64,000 bases of DNA from NCBI RefSeq assembly GCF_900116605.1, contig NZ_FPBC01000001.1:310001-374000 (forward strand), read 5' to 3'. Positions 19,554 to 27,993 of the stretch are shown in pieces. The notes below the pieces were generated by a model, which ran no database searches, was not told the DNA's origin, and saw nothing but the letters and a program-made list of their open reading frames with translations. Made by a program: the position numbers and the translations under genes. Position 1 is the stretch's first letter. Each line of letters starts with the position of its first letter. The stretch comes from Pseudomonas marincola (GTDB lineage: Bacteria; Pseudomonadota; Gammaproteobacteria; Pseudomonadales; Pseudomonadaceae).

Positions 19554-20075
19554 TTACCAGTGACGCTGACGCATGCGACTGTCTCCGCGAAAGCCGAGCA
19601 GCCAGCCAATGGCGCGCAACAGCCCCTCTATCAGCCAGGCCAGCAACAGGGCGCAGGCAATGCCCCAGGCGATGGCTTCGGGGGCCAGGAGCACCTGATA
19701 ACGATATGCCGCGTAGGTTTCATTGAGCAGCGCCGGATCGGCGCGTGTCAGCAAGTGCCAGGCTTGGGCGTACCACGGGCCCTGCATGGCCTTGGCCTCA
19801 GCTTCTAGCAGGCCGGCGCGCGAGACCAGCGTACTGACGCTCTGCGCATCATTGCGCATAACCGGGTCTTTACTCTCGCGGTAGTAGGCGATGAGCTTGT
19901 TCAGATCGCCGCCGAAAAACCGGCTGGCAGTGGCGCGAAAACCCTGAATACTTTGCGTGGATTCGGTCAGGTGCGCATCGACACGCTTACTGTAGTCCGC
20001 CATAAAACCCGGGATCTGCACCCCGACCAACAACCCCAGAGCGAATAATGCCAAGCGCAGATAGCTCATCAACAT
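19554..20075 (-). CDS. DUF2937-family membrane protein
   Basis: 173 residues with an N-terminal membrane helix (about 4-22) and a C-terminal one (about 133-158) joined by a soluble alpha-helical segment. The start LALFALGLLVGVQIPGFMADY and the overall layout match DUF2937. Function is unknown. The ATG at 20075 follows GGGGGAC. It is a single gene facing the DMT transporter. Confidence 0.78.
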   Translation of the reverse strand: MLMSYLRLALFALGLLVGVQIPGFMADYSKRVDAHLTESTQSIQGFRATASRFFGGDLNKLIAYYRESKDPVMRNDAQSVSTLVSRAGLLEAEAKAMQGPWYAQAWHLLTRADPALLNETYAAYRYQVLLAPEAIAWGIACALLLAWLIEGLLRAIGWLLGFRGDSRMRQRHW

Positions 20076-20132
20076 GCACGTCCCCCTGTCCTGTTATCCA
20101 CGAGTGTCTTTACCCACAATGGGCCTGTCGTT

Positions 20133-20909
20133 CTAGGCGCTCAGCCCCTGAGCAATGCACTCACCGCCGCGCCACAGTCGCCATTCACCTGGCTGATAAA
20201 CCTGCCAACGTTCGTTATCGGTCAAGGCCTCGGTTGCCAGCACGGTGACCACATCATCCGGCGTGGTTTCCGCCTGAAAATCCACCTGCAAGTCCGCATC
20301 ACGCAAATGCGCAGGACCAAATGGCGCCCGCCGCGTTATGTGCGCAAGCTTGGTCGAGCAGAAGCTGAACAGCACATCGCCATCGCTGAGCAGACAGTTG
20401 AACACACCTAGACGACGATATTCCACACAGGCCTCAACCAGCACCGGCAACAGTGTTTCAAGGCTGGTGGGCCCCGTACATTGCGAGCGTAGACGATTTA
20501 ACAGGTCACAGAACGCCGCTTCACTGTCGGTGTCACCCACCGGGCAATAAAACGAGGGTTCAGGATTGAAATTGGCGAGTTGACCATTGTGCGCAAAGCA
20601 CCAGTTGCGCCCCCACATTTCACGCACAAACGGATGCGTATTGGCCAGGCACACCTTGCCGACATTGGCCTGACGGATATGCCCGATTACCACTTCACTC
20701 TTGATCGGATAGCGCTGAACCAACTGCGCCACCTCGGACTCACTGCTCGCACGCGGGTCTTGAAAAAGGCGCAGGCCGCGCCCCTCATAAAAACCAATGC
20801 CCCAGCCATCGCGATGCGGTCCGGTGCAACCGCCACGCTGCATCAGCCCGGTAAAGCTGAAGACGATATCGGTGGGTACATTGGCACTCATGCCTAAAAG
20901 CTCACACAT
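20133..20909 (-). CDS. class II glutamine amidotransferase (YafJ type)
   Basis: 258 residues of the Ntn-hydrolase fold. I start at the ATG at 20909, because Met removal then exposes Cys2 (MCELLGMSANVPT) as the nucleophile, as in this family; the frame upstream to 20954 would bury it. Further marks are HRDGWGIGFYEG, GHIRQANVGKV and the glutamine-site stretch CFAHNGQLANF. It hydrolyses glutamine, but no synthase domain is fused and the acceptor is unknown. Confidence 0.9.
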   Translation of the reverse strand: MCELLGMSANVPTDIVFSFTGLMQRGGCTGPHRDGWGIGFYEGRGLRLFQDPRASSESEVAQLVQRYPIKSEVVIGHIRQANVGKVCLANTHPFVREMWGRNWCFAHNGQLANFNPEPSFYCPVGDTDSEAAFCDLLNRLRSQCTGPTSLETLLPVLVEACVEYRRLGVFNCLLSDGDVLFSFCSTKLAHITRRAPFGPAHLRDADLQVDFQAETTPDDVVTVLATEALTDNERWQVYQPGEWRLWRGGECIAQGLSA

Positions 20910-21066
20910 GGCTAATTTCCTTGCGCCAGGCATCACAAAGTCGCGGCGTGACAAACACTTCGGCGGATAAAACCCGAGCGCTAATCAAAGCATAAAAGTA
21001 GATACAACCTACAGACCAGCGGCCAAGCCGCCAAAAGGATGCAGCCGGCCAGTTGCCGGCTGCGAC

Positions 21067-21528
21067 TTAGAGACGCGGCTCGATGCGCCCGCCAGTATTC
21101 GCGGCCTGCGGTCGTCCTTCAGCCATGATTTCACGCAGTGTGGGGGCGTCTTCATCAGCCTCTTCGACTGGGTTGGCAGGCTGCTGCCGGTTGCGCCACC
21201 AGCGCTCGATGGGCCAGCGCACAGCAACGAAAACCAGGTAGACCGCGAGAGCAATCATGCCGTAGAGCGCAAGGTCCGCCACCGCACGCCAGGCGTTGTT
21301 GCCCACATTAAACAGCATATCCAGCGCGATAACCGCGATAGCAGGTGCAAACAACTCCCGGGCCGGATCAACAATCGTCGGGCTCAGCAACAGCACCGCC
21401 ATCACCACACGCAATGGTTCGCGCACATAACGCCACATCCAGCCAGTCATGCGCAGCCAGACCAACAGGCAGCCAAGCGCAGCTATTGCGTAGGCGGCCC
21501 AGGCGAGCAGGTTGTCGTTCTCAATCAT
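21067..21528 (-). CDS. conserved inner-membrane protein of unknown function
   Basis: 153 residues with about three to four hydrophobic segments (around 8-25, 35-55, 60-75, 90-110) and a charged cytoplasmic tail that begins with RWPIERWWRNRQQ. The ATG at 21528 has AGGA 12 nt upstream, slightly far; another in-frame ATG at 21549 would overlap that site. No family is recognised. It is divergent from the oligopeptidase gene. Confidence 0.65.
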   Translation of the reverse strand: MIENDNLLAWAAYAIAALGCLLVWLRMTGWMWRYVREPLRVVMAVLLLSPTIVDPARELFAPAIAVIALDMLFNVGNNAWRAVADLALYGMIALAVYLVFVAVRWPIERWWRNRQQPANPVEEADEDAPTLREIMAEGRPQAANTGGRIEPRL

Positions 21529-21639
21529 AATGCTGCGGTTTCCTGACATGGCGAGGGTCACTAATAGCGGCTTATGATAGCGACTTTTAATCGATCCGGC
21601 GCGCCTGCTGTTGATCAACCCTGAATCTGGAGCCGTTAT

Positions 21640-23667
21640 ATGCTGCCCGCACCCATCGCAAAATCCAATCAAGGGGCTGATCCTTACAGCTGGCTGGAGA
21701 ACCGCGACAGCCCCGAAGTACTTGACTATCTCAAGGCAGAAAATGCCTACCTTGAAGCCCAGTTGGCGGAGCAGCGTGAGTTGCGCGACAACCTGTTCGA
21801 TGAGATCAAGGGACGTATCCGCGAAACCGATTTATCGCTGCCCTCGCCTTGGGGACCGTATCTCTACTATCAACGCACCACGGCAGGCGATGAATACCCG
21901 CGCCATTACCGCTGCAAGCGCCCGGCCGACGACTCACTGCAAGTCGACAGCGCCTCGGAACAACTGCTGCTGGACCCTAATGAATTAGCCGGCGGCGGCT
22001 TTTTGTCGCTGGGCGCGTTCAGCATCAGCCCGGATCATCAGCGCCTCGCTTATAGCCTTGACACCAGTGGCGAGGAAACTTATCAGCTGCGGGTCAAGCA
22101 ACTCGACAGCGGCGACACCCTCGAACTGCCGTTCGAACAATGCGATGGCAGCATGACCTGGGCTAATGACAGCCAGACCCTATTCTTCGCCACCCTTGAT
22201 GAAACCCACCGCCCGCACCAGCTGCACCGCCACAGACTTGGCGAAGCTGGCAGCGCACTGGTAATCGACGAGCCGGACGGGCGCTTCTTTGTCAGTTGCT
22301 ACCGCAGCAGTTCCGAGCGCCAGCTATTGCTGATGCTCGGCAGTAAAACCACCACCGAAGTCTGGACGCTCGACGCGCAAACACCCGAGCAGCCTTTCAA
22401 CTGCGTGGCCCCGCGCGAGGAAGACCACGAATACGAGGTGGATCATGGCCAGCTCAACGGCCAATGGTGCTGGTTTATCCGCAGCAACCAGAGCGGCATC
22501 AACTTCGCCCTTTACACCGCAGCCGAACACACGCCTCAGCGCCAGCACTGGCAAACACTCATAGAGCACAACCCGCAAGTCATGCTGGAAGGCGTAAGCC
22601 TCAACCATGCGGCGTTTGTTCTGAGCCTGCGTGAAGCTGGGCTGCCGGTAGTCGAAGTGCATCCGCAGGAATTGCCCGAGTACCGTATCCAGCTGCCAGA
22701 TGCGGCATACAACCTTTATGTGCAGGACACGCTGGAGTTTGCCAGCAGCACCATTCGTCTGCGCTACGAGGCACTCAATCGCCCGGCACAAATCCGCCAA
22801 CTGACGCTGACAAACGGCGCACAGCAGGTGCTCAAAGAGACGCCCGTCGAAGGCCCATTCGATGCCGATGCCTATGTCAGCCAACGCATCTGGGCCACCG
22901 CTGCCGACGGCACTCAAGTGCCCATCAGCCTGGTCGCCAAACGCGAAGTTCTCGGCCAGCCTGCACCGTTGTATCTATACGGCTATGGCGCTTACGGCGA
23001 ATGCCTCGACCCGTGGTTCTCGCACGCACGCCTGAGCCTGCTTGATCGCGGTTTCGTCTTCGCCATCGCCCACGTGCGCGGCGGCGGCGAATTGGGCGAA
23101 GCGTGGTATCGGGCAGGCAAGCTCGAACACAAACAAAACAGCTTCAGTGACTTTATCGCTTGCGCCGAGCACCTGATTGCCGAGCGCTACACCAGCAGCC
23201 AGCAGCTGGTTATCAGTGGCGGCAGCGCCGGCGGCTTGCTGATGGGCGCCGTGCTGAATCAGCGACCGCAACTGTTCGCCGCAGCCATCGCCGAAGTGCC
23301 ATTCGTCGATGTGCTCAACACCATGCTCAACCCGGATCTGCCGCTCACGGTTACCGAGTACGACGAATGGGGCGACCCGAATCAGCCCGAGGTATACGCG
23401 CGCATCAAAGGCTACGCGCCATATGAAAACGTCAGCGCCCAGCCCTACCCCGCCATGCTGGTGGTAGCCGGCTACAACGACAGTCGGGTGCAATATTGGG
23501 AGGCCGCGAAGTGGGTGGCGCGCCTGCGTGTGCGCAAGACCGACGATAACCTGTTGCTGCTGAAAACCGATCTGGATGCCGGGCATGGCGGCATGAGCGG
23601 CCGGTATCAGGCGTTGAAAGATGTCGCGCTGGAATACGCGTTCATCCTCAAGGTGCTGGGTCTTTAG
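21640..23667 (+). CDS. oligopeptidase B-like S9 serine peptidase
   Basis: 675 residues of the prolyl-oligopeptidase family: N-terminal beta-propeller (about 70-400) and C-terminal alpha/beta-hydrolase. The catalytic triad can be placed: Ser529 in GGSAGG, Asp614 in GYNDSRV and His649 in AGHGG. It cuts short peptides, in protease II after basic residues; the propeller limits access to small substrates. TCTGGAG precedes the ATG. The last 20 bases overlap the convergent secreted-protein gene. Confidence 0.9.
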   Translation: MLPAPIAKSNQGADPYSWLENRDSPEVLDYLKAENAYLEAQLAEQRELRDNLFDEIKGRIRETDLSLPSPWGPYLYYQRTTAGDEYPRHYRCKRPADDSLQVDSASEQLLLDPNELAGGGFLSLGAFSISPDHQRLAYSLDTSGEETYQLRVKQLDSGDTLELPFEQCDGSMTWANDSQTLFFATLDETHRPHQLHRHRLGEAGSALVIDEPDGRFFVSCYRSSSERQLLLMLGSKTTTEVWTLDAQTPEQPFNCVAPREEDHEYEVDHGQLNGQWCWFIRSNQSGINFALYTAAEHTPQRQHWQTLIEHNPQVMLEGVSLNHAAFVLSLREAGLPVVEVHPQELPEYRIQLPDAAYNLYVQDTLEFASSTIRLRYEALNRPAQIRQLTLTNGAQQVLKETPVEGPFDADAYVSQRIWATAADGTQVPISLVAKREVLGQPAPLYLYGYGAYGECLDPWFSHARLSLLDRGFVFAIAHVRGGGELGEAWYRAGKLEHKQNSFSDFIACAEHLIAERYTSSQQLVISGGSAGGLLMGAVLNQRPQLFAAAIAEVPFVDVLNTMLNPDLPLTVTEYDEWGDPNQPEVYARIKGYAPYENVSAQPYPAMLVVAGYNDSRVQYWEAAKWVARLRVRKTDDNLLLLKTDLDAGHGGMSGRYQALKDVALEYAFILKVLGL

Positions 23668-23983
23668 CCTTCTCACTGTTGCGCTGGCGCTGCTGCTCAA
23701 GCAATTGCAGGTCTTTATCCGGCGGCGCCAGGCTATCGACAGGCCGGCGCAATGGCGTCTGCGCTGCTGGCTTATCGGTTAGCGACGGGCTGATCAGCGG
23801 GGGATTGTTCGGCGCAGTCGAAGGCATGCCGCGTGGCGTGACCGGTGTATAGGGTTTCTGGTTGGCCGTACCGGCGCCGCCACTGCCGCCGGAGACCGAA
23901 GGCATTGGATACGTCTGCGCAACAACACCTGCACTCGCCCCCAGCAACGCAAAGGTGCACAACATTACGGCTAAGGCTTTCAC
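23648..23983 (-). CDS. small exported Pro/Gly-rich protein of unknown function
   Basis: 111 residues from a GTG at 23983, which has GGGAG 8 nt upstream; this makes residues 1-23 a good signal peptide (VKALAVMLCTFALLGASAGV, then VAQ). The mature part is low complexity and disordered-looking, rich in Pro, Gly, Ser and Thr, ending in a charged helix (DLQLLEQQRQRNSEKAKD). Its stop overlaps the end of the convergent oligopeptidase gene by 20 nt. No family is recognised. Confidence 0.62.
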   Translation of the reverse strand: MKALAVMLCTFALLGASAGVVAQTYPMPSVSGGSGGAGTANQKPYTPVTPRGMPSTAPNNPPLISPSLTDKPAAQTPLRRPVDSLAPPDKDLQLLEQQRQRNSEKAKDPAP

Positions 23984-24127
23984 GGCAGTACTCCCAAGGC
24001 TTAAGCCAAAATTGTCAGGTACATTGCAGTTTAGGCCCAAGCCGCTAAAAAGCCGCAATACAGTTGTTCTCCCGGCGCCAAGGGCAGACTAAACTAAGCC
24101 CATATACGCACCGCCACGGACAGACTA

Positions 24128-24490
24128 ATGAGCACCGACAACCCCACCGCCAAGCTAGACCGTATCCTTGCTGACGCCCAGCGCAGCCGCGAAGCCGGTT
24201 ACCGCGATAAGGCCCTGAAGATGTATCCGCACGTGTGCGGGCGCTGTGCCCGGGAGTTCTCCGGCAAGCGCCTGAGCGAGCTGACCGTTCATCACCGCGA
24301 TCACAACCATGACAACAACCCGCAAGACGGCTCCAATTGGGAACTGTTGTGCCTGTTCTGTCATGACAACGAGCACTCGCGCTATACCGACCAGCAATAC
24401 TTCAGTGAAACCACCGCAGGCAGCTCCGGCCCGAAAGTGACCCACAAAGCCTTTGCCGACCTGGCTGCATTGCTGAAAAGCAAAGAGTAA
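24128..24490 (+). CDS. yajD: YajD-family HNH nuclease
   Basis: 120 residues. Two CxxC pairs (CGRC, CLFC) bind a structural zinc, and the HNH core is visible as TVHHRDHNHDNNPQDGSNW followed by CHDNEH. This matches E. coli YajD, whose cellular role is not established. It is probably a cytoplasmic metal-dependent nuclease. It is 57 bp upstream of the RNA methyltransferase gene on the same strand. Confidence 0.87.
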   Translation: MSTDNPTAKLDRILADAQRSREAGYRDKALKMYPHVCGRCAREFSGKRLSELTVHHRDHNHDNNPQDGSNWELLCLFCHDNEHSRYTDQQYFSETTAGSSGPKVTHKAFADLAALLKSKE

Positions 24491-24547
24491 GCCCAAAGCG
24501 TTGTCAGGCCGTATAATTGCGCCCTTTGCATTCAAAGGGCACTTTCG

Positions 24548-25018
24548 GTGGCAAACAAACGATTCAGCTGCATCGGCCTGTACAACCCCAAGTCGCCAGA
24601 AAATGTCGGCGCGGTGATGCGTGCAGCTGGCTGCTATGGCGTCAGCAGCGTGTTCTATACCGGCGTGCGCTATGACCGCGCGCAGAGTTTTATCACCGAC
24701 ACCAAACGCGTCCATCTGGACATCCCGCTGATCGGCATTGATGACCTGAAGAAGATCGTCCCTTTGGGCTGCACGCCGGTGGCTGTTGAACTGGTCGAAG
24801 GCGCGCAAGCGTTGCCGACCTACACCCACCCGGACCGGGCGATTTATATCTTCGGGCCAGAAGATGGTTCGCTGAATCAGGAGATTCGTGATTGGTGTGA
24901 GGATGTTATCTACATCCCGACCGAGGGCTGCATGAACCTCGCGGCGACGGTGAATGTGGTGCTGTATGACCGGATGGCTAAAGGGTTGAATACCAAGTCG
25001 GGGCCGCTTTATTACTGA
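24548..25018 (+). CDS. SpoU (TrmH)-family RNA 2'-O-methyltransferase
   Basis: 156 residues forming a minimal SPOUT domain. The conserved blocks are N-terminal NPKSPENVGAVMRAAGCYG, central YIFGPEDGSLNQE and C-terminal IPTEGCMNLAATVNVVLYD, the trefoil-knot SAM site. It is a GTG start (24548) behind AAGGGCAC. Which RNA and nucleotide it modifies cannot be read from sequence; it is not a close TrmL match at the N-terminus. It is the last gene before the repeat complex. Confidence 0.88.
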   Translation: MANKRFSCIGLYNPKSPENVGAVMRAAGCYGVSSVFYTGVRYDRAQSFITDTKRVHLDIPLIGIDDLKKIVPLGCTPVAVELVEGAQALPTYTHPDRAIYIFGPEDGSLNQEIRDWCEDVIYIPTEGCMNLAATVNVVLYDRMAKGLNTKSGPLYY

Positions 25019-25049
25019 GGATTGGATGGGGTTTTGATCTGCGGTATGG

Positions 25050-25170
25050 CGGCCGGACGGCGTCGCTTGGCGGCATTGGGCGTGGAGGTTTAACTGATTC
25101 GCACGGCGGTATCTGCGCCCGTGAGATCGCCCGACGGATTGCGTTGCTTCGCGCCGCTATCCATCCTCCG
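25050..25170 (+). repeat. 154-bp-period repeat, unit R1 (degenerate)
   Basis: First and most diverged of four tandem units. Its 3' half (GATCGCCCGACGGATTGCG onward to CCTCCG at 25165-25170) is conserved; its 5' half matches only in patches. The conserved GCGTTG is at 25141, exactly 154 bp before that of R2. Confidence 0.8.
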
Positions 25171-25203
25171 TATGCGTTAGAACTACACCGAATTTTCGAA
25201 TGG

Positions 25204-25324
25204 GGGAGAAAGGAATCCGCGTCGCGGCTTCCGACATGACGATCTATCTGATTCACCCGGCGGCATCGGCGCCTGTGCGATCGCCCGACGGATTGCGTTG
25301 CTTCGCGCCGCTATCCATCCTCCG
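25204..25324 (+). repeat. 154-bp-period repeat, unit R2
   Basis: 121-bp core plus 33-bp spacer. The core contains two imperfect palindromes: GGAATCCGCG-T-CGCGGCTTCC near the 5' end and GGATTGCG...CGC...ATCC near the 3' end, ending CCTCCG. Over the roughly 110 bases after GGAATCC it is identical to R3. Confidence 0.92.
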
Positions 25325-25357
25325 TATGCGTGAGATCTGCACCGAATCGTCGATGGG

Positions 25358-25478
25358 CGGAGGTTGGAATCCGCGTCGCGGCTTCCGACATGACGATCTA
25401 TCTGATTCACCCGGCGGCATCGGCGCCTGTGCGATCGCCCGACGGATTGCGTTGCTTCGCGCCGCTATCCATCCTCCG
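25358..25478 (+). repeat. 154-bp-period repeat, unit R3
   Basis: Starts CGGAGG and ends CCTCCG, complementary 6-bp ends. GGAATCC begins at 25366, exactly 154 bp after R2. Near-identity to R2 points to a recent tandem duplication. Confidence 0.92.
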
Positions 25479-25511
25479 TATGCTTGAGACTTGCACCGCA
25501 TCGTAGACGGG

Positions 25512-25632
25512 CGGAGGTTGGAATCCGCGTCGCGGCTTCCGACATGACGGTCTATCTGATTCACTCGGCGGCAACTGCGCCTTCTTAATCGCTTGACGGA
25601 TCGCGTTGCTACGCGCCGCTATCCATCCTCCG
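25512..25632 (+). repeat. 154-bp-period repeat, unit R4
   Basis: Starts CGGAGG exactly 154 bp after R3 and ends CCTCCG at 25627-25632. Its 3' half has several substitutions. The next unit boundary would fall at 25666, where the 622-bp inverted-repeat element begins. Confidence 0.9.
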
Positions 25633-25666
25633 TGCGATTTGCCTTTGGGGGCTTCTCGGTTTTTTG

Positions 25667-26288
25667 AACGCTGGCGCTAAGCTGGGATTGTTGTAATTCT
25701 TTAGTCAGCCTTTCGCCTTTACGGCGAGTGACTTTCTCTTTGTTTGCGCAAAGAGAAGAGTAACCAAAGAGAAAGCGCACCCGGCATGCGGGTTTTGCTG
25801 CGCAAAACTTCCCTCGCTCCGGCGCCGTTCCGTTGGTCGCCATCAAGGGACGTCCCTGTCCCTTGATGGCTCATTTGGCGTCCTTGCCAAATGCCCAACT
25901 CCACACCACCTCCACTCAGCCTCCTGACGGGACCAGGCGACCGAGTTGTTTGTGCCGAATGCGCTATGCAGGGGTTGAAGCAAAGCAGCGGTTGCAGCCT
26001 GTAATGCGATTTTCCAAACACCGCCAACGCCCCTTTCCAGCAGGCCAAATGCAATCGTTGTGCAGTGGGTTGAGCAGCATGGATGCTGCGAGAGTCGCGC
26101 TGGGCCAAGGACGGCCCATCGCGGCGTGCCCACGGAGCAACGATGGAATGCGGGAAGCCGAGCGCAGCGAGGCCCAATGGAGGGGCAAGATCTTTTGGTT
26201 ACTTTTCAATCGATTGTGAAAAGTGACTCGCCGTAAGGGCGAAAAGGTGACCGGAGAACGAAAACAAATCAGGCTTAGCGCCAGCGTT
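25667..26288. mobile_element. 622-bp MITE-like or structured element with about 100-bp terminal inverted repeats
   Basis: The ends are a perfect 16-bp inverted repeat (AACGCTGGCGCTAAGC at 25667-25682; its complement at 26273-26288). Similarity continues inward: TTACGGCGAGT(G/C)ACTTT at 25719-25735 against 26219-26236, and GTAACCAAA at 25760-25768 against 26194-26202. Each end contains its own hairpin. The left interior carries two more perfect hairpins (13-bp stem at 25839-25870, 8-bp stem at 25872-25893). No convincing reading frame and no transposase are present. A non-autonomous mobile element or a structured non-coding repeat are both possible. Confidence 0.7.
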
Positions 26289-26319
26289 AGACAACCGATT
26301 CAACGCAAGACCCGAACAA

Positions 26320-26440
26320 AGGAGCATGGATAGCGGCGCGAAGCAACGCAATCCGTCGGGCAATTTCACAGGCGCCGATGCAGCCGAGTGAACCCGACGA
26401 ATCGCCATGTCGGAAGCCGCGATGCGGATTCCAACCTCCG
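26320..26440 (-). repeat. inverted copy of the 154-bp repeat, unit R5
   Basis: Reverse-complement copy of the 121-bp core. It runs from CGGAGG (26440) through CGGCTTCCGACATG-like sequence to CGCGCCGCTATCCATG near 26321. It is separated from the 622-bp element by 31 bp, the same spacer length as on the left. Confidence 0.88.
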
Positions 26441-26479
26441 AAAAACCATCATTCGAAAATCGGCGCAAGACCAAACACC

Positions 26480-26597
26480 CGGAGGATGGATAGCGGCGCG
26501 TAGCAACGCAATCCGTCGAGCGATCTCGCAGGCGCAAATGCCCTCGAGTGAACCCGCCGGAATAACCATGTCGGAAGCCGCAAGCGGATCCCCACCA
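26480..26597 (-). repeat. inverted copy of the 154-bp repeat, unit R6
   Basis: Second reverse-complement copy, 160 bp from R5. The CGCGCCGCTATCCATCCTCCG end is intact at 26480-26500; the other end decays near 26597 just before the terminator of the metallopeptidase-like gene. Confidence 0.85.
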
Positions 26598-26609
26598 ACA
26601 CAAATCCAC

Positions 26610-26637
26610 AAAAAAGGCCGCCTCGCGGCAGCCTTTG
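26610..26637 (-). terminator. terminator of the HExxH protein gene
   Basis: On the minus strand AAAGGCTGCCGC-GAG-GCGGCCTTT forms a strong stem with one bulge, followed by a run of T (AAAAAA on plus at 26610-26615). It lies 16 bp after the stop. Confidence 0.82.
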
Positions 26638-26652
26638 TCCCGTCATCAACGG

Positions 26653-27882
26653 TTATTTGAGCAGCTTGGTGTCAAGCACGTCTGACGGCTTGCCCATCAC
26701 GCTCTCGCTGATATCAATCACGTCTTTGGTGGTGACCTTGTCCAGTCGCATCAGGCCGCGTGCGACGTCATCAAGCGAGCGGCCGTTGGCGTCCTTGGTG
26801 GCTTTGCGGATTTCGCGGTCCAGGTCCTGGAACAGCAACACCGCCCGCGCGGTTACCGGGCCGGTCGAGTTTTCGGTGCGCAGGCTTTTCACCGGACGGC
26901 TCCAGTCAATCAGCTTCTTGCGCACGATCTGGTAGCGATCTTCGCTCATGCCGCCGGCACGGCGCATCAACTCAATGGCGTAATACTCGGCCAGACCTTC
27001 GCTGATCCAGTCGCTCTTGTCGGCGTCGTTAATGCGGCTGAATACATGCACCAACTCATGCACCAATGAACTGGTGCCGTTCTCGCTGACCAGCGGACGA
27101 TCCGCGTGCATAAAGTACGAGTTGGACGCCGACAGGCCGCCGCGCCACATCGGATCACCGGCCCCTACGATCAGCAACTTGGCGGGATCACGCGGGAATA
27201 CCGACTGCATTTCCGGCCAGATGAACGTCAGCAGCGTCAGCACGTCCATGCGATGCATGCCTTCGTCTTTTGGCGCTGCCACGGTTACATCGGTCAGGCC
27301 CAACTGCGCGCGGCGCGAGCCGATTTTACCGGCCAGCATCCAGCCCGTCGGGCGGTCGAATTTACGCAGCGGATTATCAATGCGGAACTTGTTCTTGCCG
27401 ATGCGCGGCCAGCCAGTTTCGACCGCAGGCCAGCCCTTGGGCAGATCAAACTGCAGGCGCGCTACCAGCTCGGTTTTGTCATGAATGCTCATCGCCGCGC
27501 TTGGCACCAGATTGTCGCCGCGAAACAGCGCCCAGTCCGGCGTCATGCGTGCATCGAAGCGCTTGTTGTCGCGCTCGTGGCTGATCTTTACCCGGTAGGT
27601 CAGCTTCGACTTGCCCTTGCCCGGCTTCCAGATCCCGCGCTCGGGACTTTCCTGAGTCCACTCGCCATCTGCAGCTGTAAAGTCGCTGTAGGCACCGTTT
27701 TTACCAAGATTGAACGACAGGCTGTTGATCGGCTCGCCGTCCTCGAACGTCATGCTGACTTCGGCCTGATCGGTCTCTGGCAAGAAACTTACGTTGTAAT
27801 CGAGATCAACTTTTTTAGCGGCCCAAAGTGGCGCGCTGATGCCCAGCAGTGCAACAGACAACAGAGTACGACGAATCGACAT
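26653..27882 (-). CDS. exported HExxH metallopeptidase-like protein
   Basis: 409 residues from the ATG at 27882 (TCTGGAG upstream), with signal peptide MSIRRTLLSVALLGISAPLWA. A beta-rich N-terminal part (about 25-220) is followed by a gluzincin-like helix HELVH and WISEGLAEYY, whose Glu would be the third zinc ligand. The spacing is 15 residues between HELVH and Glu, against 18 in M1 peptidases. It is probably a periplasmic peptidase related to the M1/M61 group; substrate unknown. It is monocistronic with its own terminator. Confidence 0.75.
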   Translation of the reverse strand: MSIRRTLLSVALLGISAPLWAAKKVDLDYNVSFLPETDQAEVSMTFEDGEPINSLSFNLGKNGAYSDFTAADGEWTQESPERGIWKPGKGKSKLTYRVKISHERDNKRFDARMTPDWALFRGDNLVPSAAMSIHDKTELVARLQFDLPKGWPAVETGWPRIGKNKFRIDNPLRKFDRPTGWMLAGKIGSRRAQLGLTDVTVAAPKDEGMHRMDVLTLLTFIWPEMQSVFPRDPAKLLIVGAGDPMWRGGLSASNSYFMHADRPLVSENGTSSLVHELVHVFSRINDADKSDWISEGLAEYYAIELMRRAGGMSEDRYQIVRKKLIDWSRPVKSLRTENSTGPVTARAVLLFQDLDREIRKATKDANGRSLDDVARGLMRLDKVTTKDVIDISESVMGKPSDVLDTKLLK

Positions 27883-27993
27883 TGCAAGCAGCTCCAGAAC
27901 AGACTGATCAGATATAGGTAGACCTGCAGCGCCCCGCACAGTTGCAACGTGCGGGCGCCGCAAAGCATTTAAACAGCGAGAAATGCGCCGGTA

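Noticed and set aside
25183..25564. Short overlapping frames that share the start MNQIDRHVGSRDADS
   Set aside because: They are translations of the 154-bp repeat in different copies; the frame shifts at each unit because 154 is not divisible by three, so no continuous protein repeat is encoded.
25050..25632. CRISPR array
   Set aside because: The period is 154 bp with conservation across nearly the whole unit; there are no short identical repeats with unique spacers and no cas genes nearby.
25719..26219. Frames of 80-150 residues inside the 622-bp element
   Set aside because: They read through perfect hairpins, have no good start signals, and no transposase motifs.
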